This document shows, in pieces, positions 1 to 8,950 of a stretch of 64,000 nt of DNA. Positions within the stretch are counted from its first letter, which is position 1; each line of letters begins with the position of its first letter. The stretch is from Solicoccozyma terricola (taxonomy: Eukaryota > Basidiomycota > Tremellomycetes > Filobasidiales > Piskurozymaceae). The DNA lies in the NCBI GenBank assembly GCA_001600875.1, contig BCLD01000020.1, positions 370,006-434,005 on the forward strand, read 5' to 3'. The translations under genes and the position numbers were made by a program. Below the pieces are notes generated by a model, which saw only the letters and a list, made by a program, of their open reading frames with translations, ran no database searches and was not told where the DNA came from.

Positions 1-26
1 AGACCGTGACTTTGAGCGAGGAGTGC

Positions 27-53
27 GTCGATCTCGCTTTACGACTCTTAATC
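27..53 (-). other. Primer binding site next to LTR-A (tRNA-Lys type)
   Basis: Read on the minus strand, the bases directly after the LTR end are GATTAAGAGTCGTAAAGCG. This is complementary to a tRNA-Lys(CUU) anticodon arm: loop CTCTTAA plus two bases of the 3' stem. The same junction recurs at 24040. It places an internal Copia region to the left, outside the window. The tRNA identity is inferred from family knowledge. Confidence 0.55.
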
Positions 54-427
54 TGTTAAGAAGAATGGACTGGGATCTCTGCCTCAGCAACTATAGTAAT
101 GTTAAAGAGTTATAGTTACAAGAGAGCCTACCTGGGATCTCTGCCTCAGCAACTATAGTAATGTTGAAGAGTTATAGTTACAAGAGAGCCTACCTGGGAT
201 CTCTGCCTCAGCAACTATAGTAATGTTGAAGAGTAGAGAACCCATTTGGTGGTGGGGCGAGTAAAGCAGTAGAGATGGACGCGACGCAGCCATGATAACC
301 TAGACACGTGAAGAGTGCCGATATTCAACATAGAGAACCCATTTGGTGGTGAGGCGAGTAAAGCAGTTGACATGGACGCGACGCAGCCATGATAACCTAG
401 ACACGTGAAGAGTGCCGATATTCAACA
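54..427 (-). mobile_element. LTR-A, full-length LTR of a Copia element running off the left edge
   Basis: On the minus strand this starts TGTTGAATATCGG and ends CTTAACA, the TG...CA form of an LTR, and is followed at once by a primer binding site. A shorter copy of the same LTR lies at 39266-39480 and a 3' piece at 23950-24039. It is longer than the copy at 39266 because two internal segments are duplicated in tandem. The internal coding part would lie left of base 1. Confidence 0.75.
71..427. repeat. Tandem duplications inside LTR-A (62 bp x 2.6 and 97 bp x 2)
   Basis: A 62-bp unit starts at 71, 133 and 195 (the last one partial). A 97-bp unit follows at 234-330 and 331-427. Copies within each set are nearly identical. 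The LTR at 39266 has a single 97-bp unit and about one and a half 62-bp units, so these are secondary expansions of the LTR. Confidence 0.85.
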
Positions 428-1284
428 CTTTTAGCGTGATTCGAAGGCTCGTTGGTCCCGAAGCTCACAGCGGAGAGATTGTAGTGTAGAGTTCAGCTTG
501 AGTCGACAGATTGTTTACCATCCCGATTCATCCTCAATTCGCTCAATTGGCCACTCATTCCAGCAAATTGCTTTCGAATCTTGCATCCGTTCTCCCCCAT
601 TGCGGATTTGCAAGCATCTTACACCGCTTTGAATTGTGAACAGACCACTGTCTTAAGATTCCCTTTTTTTTCTCGTGTTAGTCTTTGTGGTTGTACCTGT
701 TAGATGTGGAAGAAAACCCCCAGATGACTTCGTTAGATGGATCTACAAGGTAAATAGGGGGTTAGGGGGTTGAGGCTCTGACCTACGCTTATGACGTTAG
801 ATGGCAACGAACAGAAGGACTTTTGCGTACAGTAAGACTTACTGTAACCAGCGAGCAATGGCAAGCCTGATGGTGTCTGATGCGAAACTAATGGCAACGC
901 TGTGAGTCGCCAAGTGTACACAAAGCCGCCCCTCGCGTTCCTACTTCAGCCGTAAACTTCACAGACAGTTGCATTTGCAAGGGTGTGTACGTCTACAATC
1001 CAGCTGGAATCACTTGGGAAGATCTTTGTAGGTTCGACCACAGCCAATTTCCGATGGGTAGGGAACAATGCGTAAGCCGCCACGACGACTTCGGCTGATG
1101 CAGCTTTCATCACTGCGTTCTCAGATGAAAACGTCATCGAAGTGGCTTGGGCCCGACTTTGGTGGTGGAGCTTGATTCTCAGGAGTACGAGGTATGCAAC
1201 TGAAGTTGACTGCGCCTCGCTTGTCGTACAGCTGATTAGATTGTTACAAGATCATTTTACACGAGGATCAGGAGAACTGCAGCG
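428..1284. other. No recognisable gene
   Basis: I see no open frame with family features. Short frames on the minus strand at 733-1137 look random. The piece just before 1285 may be decayed upstream WD40 sequence, but it shows no clear repeat. Confidence 0.5.
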
Positions 1285-1980
1285 ATGCCTGTGGAAGTCG
1301 TTCATTCACCAAAGTGTCTCGCGTCGGCATCACACGACAAGACCGTTAAGGTCTGGGATACCGGCAGCGGACGATGTCTACAGACGCTTGAAGGGCATTG
1401 CAACAGTGTCGACTCGGTCGCCTTCTCGCGCGACTCGAAGTACCTCGCGTCGGCATCGAGCGATCGGACCGTCAAGATCTGGGACACCAGCCGCGGTCAA
1501 TGCCTACAGACGCTTGGAGTGCCTGGCCACGAGGTCCGCTCCGTCGCCTTCTCGCACAACTCCAAATATCTTGCGTCGGCATCATTTGATAGGACCGTCA
1601 AGATCTGGGACACCGGCAGCGGCCACAGCCTACAGACCCTCGTAACTGATAGAAGATCCCTTTCCTACATATCATTTGATAATATCAACTCATGGCTCCA
1701 CATTTATTTTCCGGATCTTGGTCTCGGTATGGTATCGTCGGCCTCGGACGCAGCGGCATCCGATACTGTTTATCAAATACCAAGTCGCCAAGGCTATGGA
1801 ATTAGCTGGGACAGTAAGTGGATTTCTTGGCAATCAAAGAATACACTGTGGCTCCCACCGGAATATAGGCCCAAGCGGGACAACCCACATTCGGCCGCAT
1901 CACATTGGGCCGCGGCAGCGTCGACGTTCTGCATCGGCTGTGACTCGGGACGCGTATTGATATTCAACTTTGTTGATCAA
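1285..1980 (+). pseudogene. C-terminal fragment of a WD40 (NACHT-WD40-like) protein
   Basis: The frame encodes three consecutive WD40 units of about 42 residues, each with the LASAS.D.TVK.WDT signature (residues about 11-110). A tail follows with LWLPPEYRP near residue 190 and RVLIFNF near residue 230. That tail is typical of fungal NACHT-WD40 STAND proteins of the HET-E type, in which the propeller is the ligand sensor. No NACHT domain or start lies upstream, and the frame runs about 85 codons past the usual end. I read it as a truncated relic of an NLR-like gene; the parent architecture is inferred from the tail alone. Confidence 0.75.
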
Positions 1981-2865
1981 CCGTCCTATCCCGACGCAAG
2001 TTTGGACGGAAAATTGATGGCCTTGCCGGAAACGGTGAGTATGTTAAAAGGAATGTGGTCCGGCAGACACCAACGCAAGATGGTGGTGGAAGGAAACGTC
2101 CTGCTGAAGGGGACGACCTGTTTGGAGGAAGGATGGAGGTGGTGCCGTCCGCAAAGAGAGGGCGTGTCGATAAAGGGAAAGGAAAAGCGACGGTGGCAGG
2201 CATGGCCGAGGAGTAGCAGCGATCCATGGATACGCCCGAGATGAGCACTTCACAACGACTGTCGAGGTGCCCTCAAAGAAGTCGGTTGATTCGAGTGGCT
2301 CCACTCTCGGCCAGATGCTCATCGTGGAGCGCTCTTGATCAATGTGGGGAACACCATGTACGATCCCGGGAAGGGAAGCCGCCGAGGCGGATTGCCGATG
2401 GGTGCAACAAGATCGGCCCCTGCTTCGGCTCCAGCCATCCGCCAGGGACTCATGGTAGGACGGCCACCCTGGGTACTATCATTGTGCCCCAGCACAGGAG
2501 TCCGGCTAAGGACCTGCCAGACCAGAGCCGTTTCGATGTCCCGTCCATGGTTGCTCATTGCAATTCTGCTAATTGTAAAGCCCTTGCTTTGCTTTGGCGC
2601 CGTGACAACCTCACTTAGCTCTCTTTGCCGTCATTGCGCAATGTTGCCAACAGAAGAAGCCAACCTTAGGAGTTAGTGTCTGAATGCGTCACCGCGCATC
2701 TGGTACGACCGAATCGCAGGGGATGGGTTAAGTCGCGACTGGTACAGATCGCCATTGCACTGGGTAAGGGGGGCAGCCCTGATTGTACCAGCAGTTTCGA
2801 CATTGCCAGTTCCCAAGACACGGCTACGACCATGGCCAGCTCACAAGGATAGTGGGGCGATGTGT
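1981..2865. other. No recognisable gene
   Basis: Overlapping short frames exist on both strands, but none shows a domain, plausible exon structure or homology to other parts of the window. Confidence 0.5.
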
Positions 2866-3005
2866 CCTGTCTCGAATATCATTCGGCCTGTTATAAAATA
2901 GAAATACCTGATAAAACACACAATCGAAGAAACGGGGAAAATCATCTAAAGAGCGAAAGCTGGAATACAATGGCTACTCCATAATGCGCCACACACATCT
3001 CTCCC
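2866..3005. repeat. 3' flank of the unknown gene, copied at 46244-46380
   Basis: This stretch lies just downstream of the minus-strand gene at 3030-6351. A diverged copy in the same orientation lies at 46244-46380; shared blocks include GATAAAACACACA and CTGGAATACAA. It suggests that a paralogue of the gene once existed at the second site. Confidence 0.6.
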
Positions 3006-3029
3006 CACCGTGCTCTCCTCTCCTTGCTT

Positions 3030-6000
3030 TCAAAGATTCGACCATGACCACCTCTCTTTCATTTCCAATAGCCTTAGAACCTTATCGGTATCTTCTTGAG
3101 CCTTCTTTGACAAGAACTCGATGACGAACGGGGGTTTTTCGCCAACGGTACGCTTTATCTGACTAACCACTTCTTTGACGAGCTCGGCCATCTCCGGTCC
3201 GTAATCCAGTTGTCGGATGAGAGCTTCTCGTTCGTTTCGGTGGCGCCAGGAGGTGACTAACGCCATGACGGCTTCATGATGGGTGGCTTCGAAGTTGCTG
3301 CTGAAGCAGATGGCTTGGTAGGCTTCGATGAGTGTGCCAAGAAGAGCTTTGACGGAGGTAACCAGAGCAGCGGGCAGGGGCGTTGGTGTGGTTGCCATAG
3401 CCGTAGCAGTGGCGAGGTTTGGCGTAGGCGGACGGATCGAGAGAACTGCGGGTGTACTCGCGATGGCAGATACTTCAATGGTTGAGGCGGGTGGTAGGGC
3501 CACACCTCCTTGTCGGACTGCTGGGGTGATACCGTTGGTCTTCATGGCGGTCGCAGCAGCGGCAGCTGCTGGGTTCACTGAACGAGAAGGTGGTGAGCTA
3601 GAGCTTCGCGGACGTAATGAACTGGCCGAGCACTGACGCCCTGGTGTTCGAGCAACTGGTGCCACCACTTTATCCAGCGTAGTCATGGTAACTGGAGCCT
3701 CCTTAGATACCGGAGCAGTGATCGCACCCGGCGTAGTAGAAGCAAGAGTCGAGGTGGAAGCCGAAGCCGATGGAGCAGTCGGTGCAGATGCCACAACAGG
3801 AGTCACGGAAGCCGGAGTGACAGCCTTTTGCGCCGCTTCTTCCGAGACCCCCGACTTGCCCGTCTCAGCACTCGAAGGCAACGCTGGCGCAGTGGTCAAC
3901 GACAGACTAGTCGATGATGGAGTTTGAGCTATGGGGGCGTTTGTTTCTCCGTTGGGTTGAATAGCTACAGGTCGACCTGGTGGGCCTTCCTTCGTTAGTG
4001 CTTTGCCGTTTACAGCTGAAATTGGCGTGGATGCTGGGACGGTTAGACTGTTGGCAGTGCCAGACATGGGTCTACCGTTGCCGATGGCCGTCGATGCCGG
4101 AGTACAGGTGGCCATGCCGGCGACCTTCGGATCCTTCGGCGAACCCACGAGAACCGGTGCAGAACCAGATGCGATAATTCCCATATCGACGAGATGATGC
4201 GGTGCTGTATCCGGCGTAGAACTGGGTCGTGAAAGAGGAATGACTCTGGAGATGTCGTCACGTGATGGATCGAGGATGATTCGGCTGGTGCTGGATAAAT
4301 CCATGGGTGGGGTGGCGGGCGAATCGACCGGGAGGGATGAGCGCTGTGTGCGAGGGGATGCTCAGCTTGATGCACCTGAAATGGAGTGAGGATCTCGTCG
4401 ACTCACCTGCTGCGGTGAATCTGTATTCGCCTTCTTCCTCGCCTTTCTTCCCGGCCTGGCCAAGTACTCCATCTTCGCATCCACTTTCCTCTTCACGCCA
4501 TACGACGTCTCGCCACCCGGACCCTCACCATCCGACTTGACAAACGAACAGGTGTTCGACATCTGATGTCGATGGCTCGACGAAGACAGTCGCTACTGGT
4601 CCCAACGCATTGGGCGCAGGGTGGTTTCTGGACTTCACCAGCTACGGCGGTGTGTGCGAGACGGGTGTTACGACGGCAGGTGTCGAGTTGGGCAGTGATG
4701 TCTTCGAAAGCATTGATGGTTTTGACAACTGGTTCTTCGATCTGTTGGGGGGTTTGGGGGAGGTCGTCCGTGGGAAGGCAAACGAAGCGAGGTCATGTAG
4801 AGCCACTCACATAGACGTATCCCAATGGTCTGCTGCCCTTTTTCCTCACTCTCGTCGCATCTCCACTTGCGTCTGATCCTGCCCCCGCGAATCACCTGTT
4901 AGCACCCAGTGCCCCACCCCTCCTTCCACCGAACGTTCAACTCACCAGTAGCCACCTGCTCCAACTGATTCCCCGCCACCTTAACTGGTTCACCGTCACT
5001 TGGCGAATCTTCAATCCTATCTTTACTCAGAAACTGCTTCCTCAACTTCTTTTTCTTCACCGTACTAGGTCCCGCACCCGGAGTCACCCTTGCTGCAGCC
5101 GTTGTGGTAGTCGCAGCCGCTTCCATCCTAGTCATCCCAGCTGGAGATGGTTCCTGCTGTTTATGTTTCTGTTTCTCTTGATCAACAGCAGCAGCTCTAT
5201 TCGCCGCACTCCTCGGAGAAATTCGAATCGTCGACGTTCCTTCCTCAGGAGTATGTGATGGTTCAACGCTATCCGTAGCTTTTCGTTTATTAGTTCGTTC
5301 CGGTGGCGGTAGAGCCGTTATTGATCTAGGAACGTCCTCGTGCTGGACAGATGTAGGAGTGGATTTGCGGGGTTGACCGGGAGTAGCGGGAGATAAGGGA
5401 GGTTTTTGAATTTGTGGTTGAAGAATAGCGGTGGTTCGTTCTGCTCGTGACAGGATTAGAGTGTTGCCGTTCTTCTGGGTCGTCTTGGTTGGAAGTTTAA
5501 TGATTTCTCTTTCGATTTGTTTCGAGGATTCTTCACTCCTGTCATTGGGTTTCTCAATCCTCCCATTTAATGGACTCGCATTCCTTGTCCTATAAACACT
5601 CTTTCCAATACCATTACCATTCATCCCACCCGGACCACTCGGCGACGACATCTCAATGTCAGACCCTCCACCTCCACCTCCCATCCCATCCATTCCNGTC
5701 CCCATGNCCGATGATTCAGGAGTCGACANACTCGGCATCTGACGATGTTTCTTTGNTGTGATTGAAGTTGTTCTCCCAGACGGTGAATTCACGATTTCCG
5801 GTGGTGGACCTGGACCACCAATGAGGATTGACCGCCATTTCTATTCAATACAAGGAAAAGCATGGGTTAGCAACATTTACGAAGAGGGAACCAGGGGAGG
5901 GAGAGGTAGAGAGAATAGCTATACCCACCTGAGGAGTAGAATCATCCTTCTTCTTCCCACTACTGCTATCAACAGTGAAACTCGCTCCGGAATTCAAAAA

Positions 6001-6351
6001 ATTCAAAGGCGTTATAATTGACCTCTGAGGTGAATCCGCTGGTGCAGGAGCTACAACTGAAGGTCTCCAAGCGGATAACGCCGCTGTCGGAGAGGTGTCC
6101 CTGTTGGTGGTTGATTTGGTGGTGGTAGCGTTGTAAGCGTTGGTATTGGCGGTACGGAGGGAGGTGATAGCAGCGGTCATAGTGGGGTTAATGGAACCAC
6201 CAATCATTTCTCCTAGTTGACTCCAACTCCCACGATCGTCATCTCCGGCAACATTTCCATTGGTATTAGATGGAGTTGTCATATATTGAAGACGGAGGGA
6301 ATGTTGAATTGCATCTATTAGAGTTGGCGGTTGAGATGGTTGTTCTGACAT
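3030..6351 (-). CDS. Five-exon gene of unknown function, low-complexity protein
   Basis: Exons fit at 6351-5929, 5840-4946, 4878-4811, 4741-4407 and 4343-3030, all with GT..AG introns. The start is the ATG of MSEQPSQP. The product is about 1010 residues, rich in Ser, Thr, Ala and Pro, with a Gly/Met run, a basic KKKKLRK patch in exon 2 and a KRKV / RKARKK patch in exon 4. The last 110 residues are a well-ordered helical segment ending near FLSKKAQEDTDK. Exon 4 holds CAQCVGTSSDC, half of a Zn2Cys6-like cluster (C-x2-C-x6-C). Exon 4 is 335 nt, one short of keeping frame, so either a base is missing in the assembly or the gene is damaged. Several Ns lie near 5697-5755. A nuclear role is a guess. 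Pieces of paralogues lie at 54531 and 46244. Confidence 0.7.
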
Positions 6352-6390
6352 TAGCCAGCTGGAAGGAGGTTCCTCAAAGTTCCGAATTCC

Positions 6391-6545
6391 GGTCTCCAAT
6401 GTCGGATGTTCAGTATGGTGGTTCAATTCCAAGATGCGTTCATTACCTTGTTAATCCGTGAGTGGTTAGGTTTGTAAAAGTATCCAAAGGCGTTCGATCC
6501 TTCACGCGTTCGCTTACGCGGGTGTCCTCTCCTTGAACGGTATGG
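6391..6545. repeat. Direct repeat, copy 1 (5' flank of the 3030-6351 gene)
   Basis: This shares GGATGTTCAGTATGGTGGTT, the GTGAGTGGT..AGGTT..GTAAAAG block and TGTCCTCTCCTTGAACGGTA with 7022-7180, in the same orientation. It lies immediately upstream of the start of the unknown gene, so the second copy may be a duplicated promoter region. Confidence 0.75.
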
Positions 6546-7021
6546 TACGGCGCGCAACCCCGGCGTTCACGATCCGGTTGAACGTCGATATATATATATA
6601 GCCGGGATATGTTGAGATCTTCGTTATCGCTGTTTGATGAGCAGAAGTATGGTGTGCATCGGATTATCGAATGACAAGTAAAACAAGAGACGCGAATCAC
6701 TTACCTAATTTGGCTATCTGCTGTGTTGCGCAAAAAAGGACACGTGCAGCGGTAGAGGATTTGTACTGGTGCACAACCGCAACGATGTGGAATGTCATGT
6801 GGGATGAAGGTGACGCCTGGTCGATGATGGTGATGGATGATAACAAAGCATTCTCATAACAACAGACATCAGGTGAAATCATGCATGTCCGTTCCTCTAC
6901 TCTATCCACGCTCCTCCTCCCCCTTCCCCTCCTCACATCCACGGATTGCATCCATTACCGTTGGTGGGTGGTCGAGTTGATTATTTCGACATTGACAAGC
7001 TACGATGAGGTCCTCAAGATG
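6546..7021. other. No recognisable gene; short TA microsatellite
   Basis: Sequence between the two direct repeats. It contains a TATATATATA run near 6590. No convincing coding signal. Confidence 0.5.
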
Positions 7022-7180
7022 TCCAAATTCTGGTGTTGAATGTGGGATGTTCAGTATGGTGGTTCAAGTCCAAGATACATTGAATACGTTATGAATTAGT
7101 GAGTGGTGAGGTTGGTAAAAGAATCCATTGGATCGTTCACGCGTTTGCCTGTGCGTGTCCTCTCCTTGAACGGTAAAGTT
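7022..7180. repeat. Direct repeat, copy 2
   Basis: Diverged second copy of 6391-6545 (see that entry), about 630 bp further on. No copy of the first exon of the neighbouring gene follows it. Confidence 0.75.
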
Positions 7181-7747
7181 TCTGCCTTCTCCGTAAACGG
7201 CCGCATAGTGCTGAGCGTGCCGTATCCTTCGTGCAGGGGGTACAAGAGTCCTGGATTGCACCGTAAACTTCCATTCATTTAGCTCGAGGCATGTAGCCTA
7301 TAGCTTGGGAGATTTCGCGATGACGAGATCACGGTGTTGGAGGTCCCACTTGTCTATTGCAATATCACCTTGTTCACCTGTGAACCTTTGGCTGTTCGAA
7401 AACATGGACGACGATGACACCGTGGCGGCTTCGCCGTACACCCTGAATCGAAGGAGAATAATAACCCTTACCTTGATGAATATTTGAGGGTCAGATTGAA
7501 GTGACTCCTTGATGATGATAGTCGCAAGGTCTATGATAGATTTTCATATCCTTCAAATGACTATGAAGGGTTCAAACAAAGGGAATATGGCGATACGCCG
7601 CCTTAGCACTGTTATTCGATCGGTGCAGGCAGGTGAAAGTATTGGAAATGGGTGATGCGACAGCCCGCTCGGTCGACCTGATCCCCTGTTATTCGCACCA
7701 GAATGGAGGCTCCGCTGTTCGCTGGGGCAACCAACAGCAGACTTTTC
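7181..7747. other. No recognisable gene
   Basis: Only short unsupported frames. No repeat shared with other parts of the window noticed. Confidence 0.45.
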
Positions 7748-8130
7748 GACACCCTTGTCCACAGCATCCTTACTGCAGCAAGTGCACTGTTACACAGGTT
7801 AGCTATGCGGTCATCTCTCTCGCCACCTATTGAAAGAGATGGCGTCCGCTGTACGAAGTCACCTTCACCTCAGGCTGGCCAACGAGGGAACGGGAAGAAA
7901 CGGGGTTGAGGTCTTATAATTCGGTTTACCGTATTCTATAGGTTTTAGGAGGAGACAACGCGATGGGAGACAGGTGCGTTTCCACGAGTCTAAGAGGAAA
8001 TGGACGAATGTCTTGAAAGGCCCGAGCTTTCTGCTTTCCGTGCTGGTAATGATATCCGAAATTGCCAGCGATTGCCTTGACGCCGACCGTCACGCCCAAG
8101 CCTGACATTAGCGTTCTCGGTCGGGCATTC
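7748..8130 (+). repeat. R2 dispersed repeat, left part
   Basis: Matches 38098-38480 almost base for base in long blocks, from CGACACCCTTGTC to the TCGGTCGGGCATT end, and stops before the poly-C core. Its last part is also the inverse of 8495-8690, so the region 7950-8690 can fold back on itself. No protein-coding sense is seen in any R2 copy. Confidence 0.85.
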
Positions 8131-8205
8131 AAATTGAACCCTTAGCTCGCTGTGATACGGAATCTGCCAAAGGCAGGCTGTCCTTTCGTGCCCCAAGCGT
8201 GCCCC
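8131..8205 (-). repeat. R1 repeat fragment with degenerate palindrome
   Basis: Read on the minus strand this shows the R1 core: GCACG, then AAAGGACAGCCTGCCTTT, then GGCAGATTC. This is a mutated version of the palindrome seen intact at 23737-23755. It sits between two R2 copies. Confidence 0.6.
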
Positions 8206-8261
8206 AAGAACATTGCCTGGCGACAGTGCAACGGTAGGGATGTTGAAATCACCCTGTCAGG

Positions 8262-8447
8262 GACGCTCCAGTACACTTTGAATCACGGCGATCAAATCAG
8301 GAGGGCTACGAATAGGTGCGTGGTCGCTCCGAACATGTTCAGTCTCAAGTTGAAGGAAAGGGAATGAGAGATGGGTGGTTTCTTGGACTGGAACTTGGCG
8401 AGTTCCCCAAGCAGAGAAGCCGGGTCGAGGAGCTGGCTGTCGCGGCT

Positions 8448-8490
<43 letters not shown>

Positions 8491-8690
8491 GGATAGGATG
8501 ATCAAAATGCCCGACCGAGCACCACGCTAGTGTGAGGCTTGGGCCTGATGGTCGGCGTGAAGGCAATCGCTGGCAATTTCGGATATCGTTACCAGCACGG
8601 AAAGCAGAAAGCTCGGCGCTTTCAAGACATTCGTCCACTTCCTCTTGGACTCGTGGAAACACACACCTCTCCCATTCTCAAAATCTGTCG
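8262..8690 (-). repeat. R2 dispersed repeat, inverted copy with homopolymer core
   Basis: The reverse complement matches 38310-38740 on both sides of the homopolymer. Left arm is 8495-8690, core is the G run at 8448-8489, right arm is 8262-8445. Together with the forward half copy at 7748-8130 it forms an inverted pair. Confidence 0.85.
8448..8489. repeat. Poly-G run of 42
   Basis: An uninterrupted G run. It is the core of the inverted R2 copy; the matching place in the 38098 copy is a run of 48 C. The exact length in such a run is not reliable in an assembly. Confidence 0.9.
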
Positions 8691-8950
8691 TATGTGCAAT
8701 TTCACTAGTGGACACCCAACACGTTTCTCCAAAGCGGGATGCCTCCTTGCAAGTTGACCTGGTTAAAGCGCCGATGCGTGTTGGGCATGCTGCTATAATC
8801 TGATGTCTGTAGGGGATTCCAAGGGCAGGACGAATAACAAACTAAGATTGTTCCCCTCTCCAAGATTCTCGTCGGTATATCTACCAATCGACTTCTGAGA
8901 TACTCTCCGACAGTTTGGCCCAACCAATCAATCCTACTTGAGTTAGCTAT

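Noticed and set aside
27..53. Partial tRNA-Lys gene at the left edge
   Set aside because: Only the anticodon-arm region matches and the flanks cannot form acceptor or T arms; position after an LTR end fits a primer site instead.
1..427. CRISPR-like array from the regularly spaced 62-bp and 97-bp units
   Set aside because: Units are adjacent without spacers, the genome is fungal, and the same sequence is an LTR elsewhere in the window.
3276..3927. Plus-strand frames with Ala/Val/Gly-rich proteins at 3276-3927
   Set aside because: They are the antisense of the Ser/Thr/Ala/Pro-rich last exon of the minus-strand gene, whose splice phases and ordered C-terminus support the minus strand.
8448..8489. 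Poly-glycine or poly-proline proteins across the G/C runs
   Set aside because: Frames over the runs are open only because homopolymers lack stops; the R2 arms on both sides show no coding conservation between copies.
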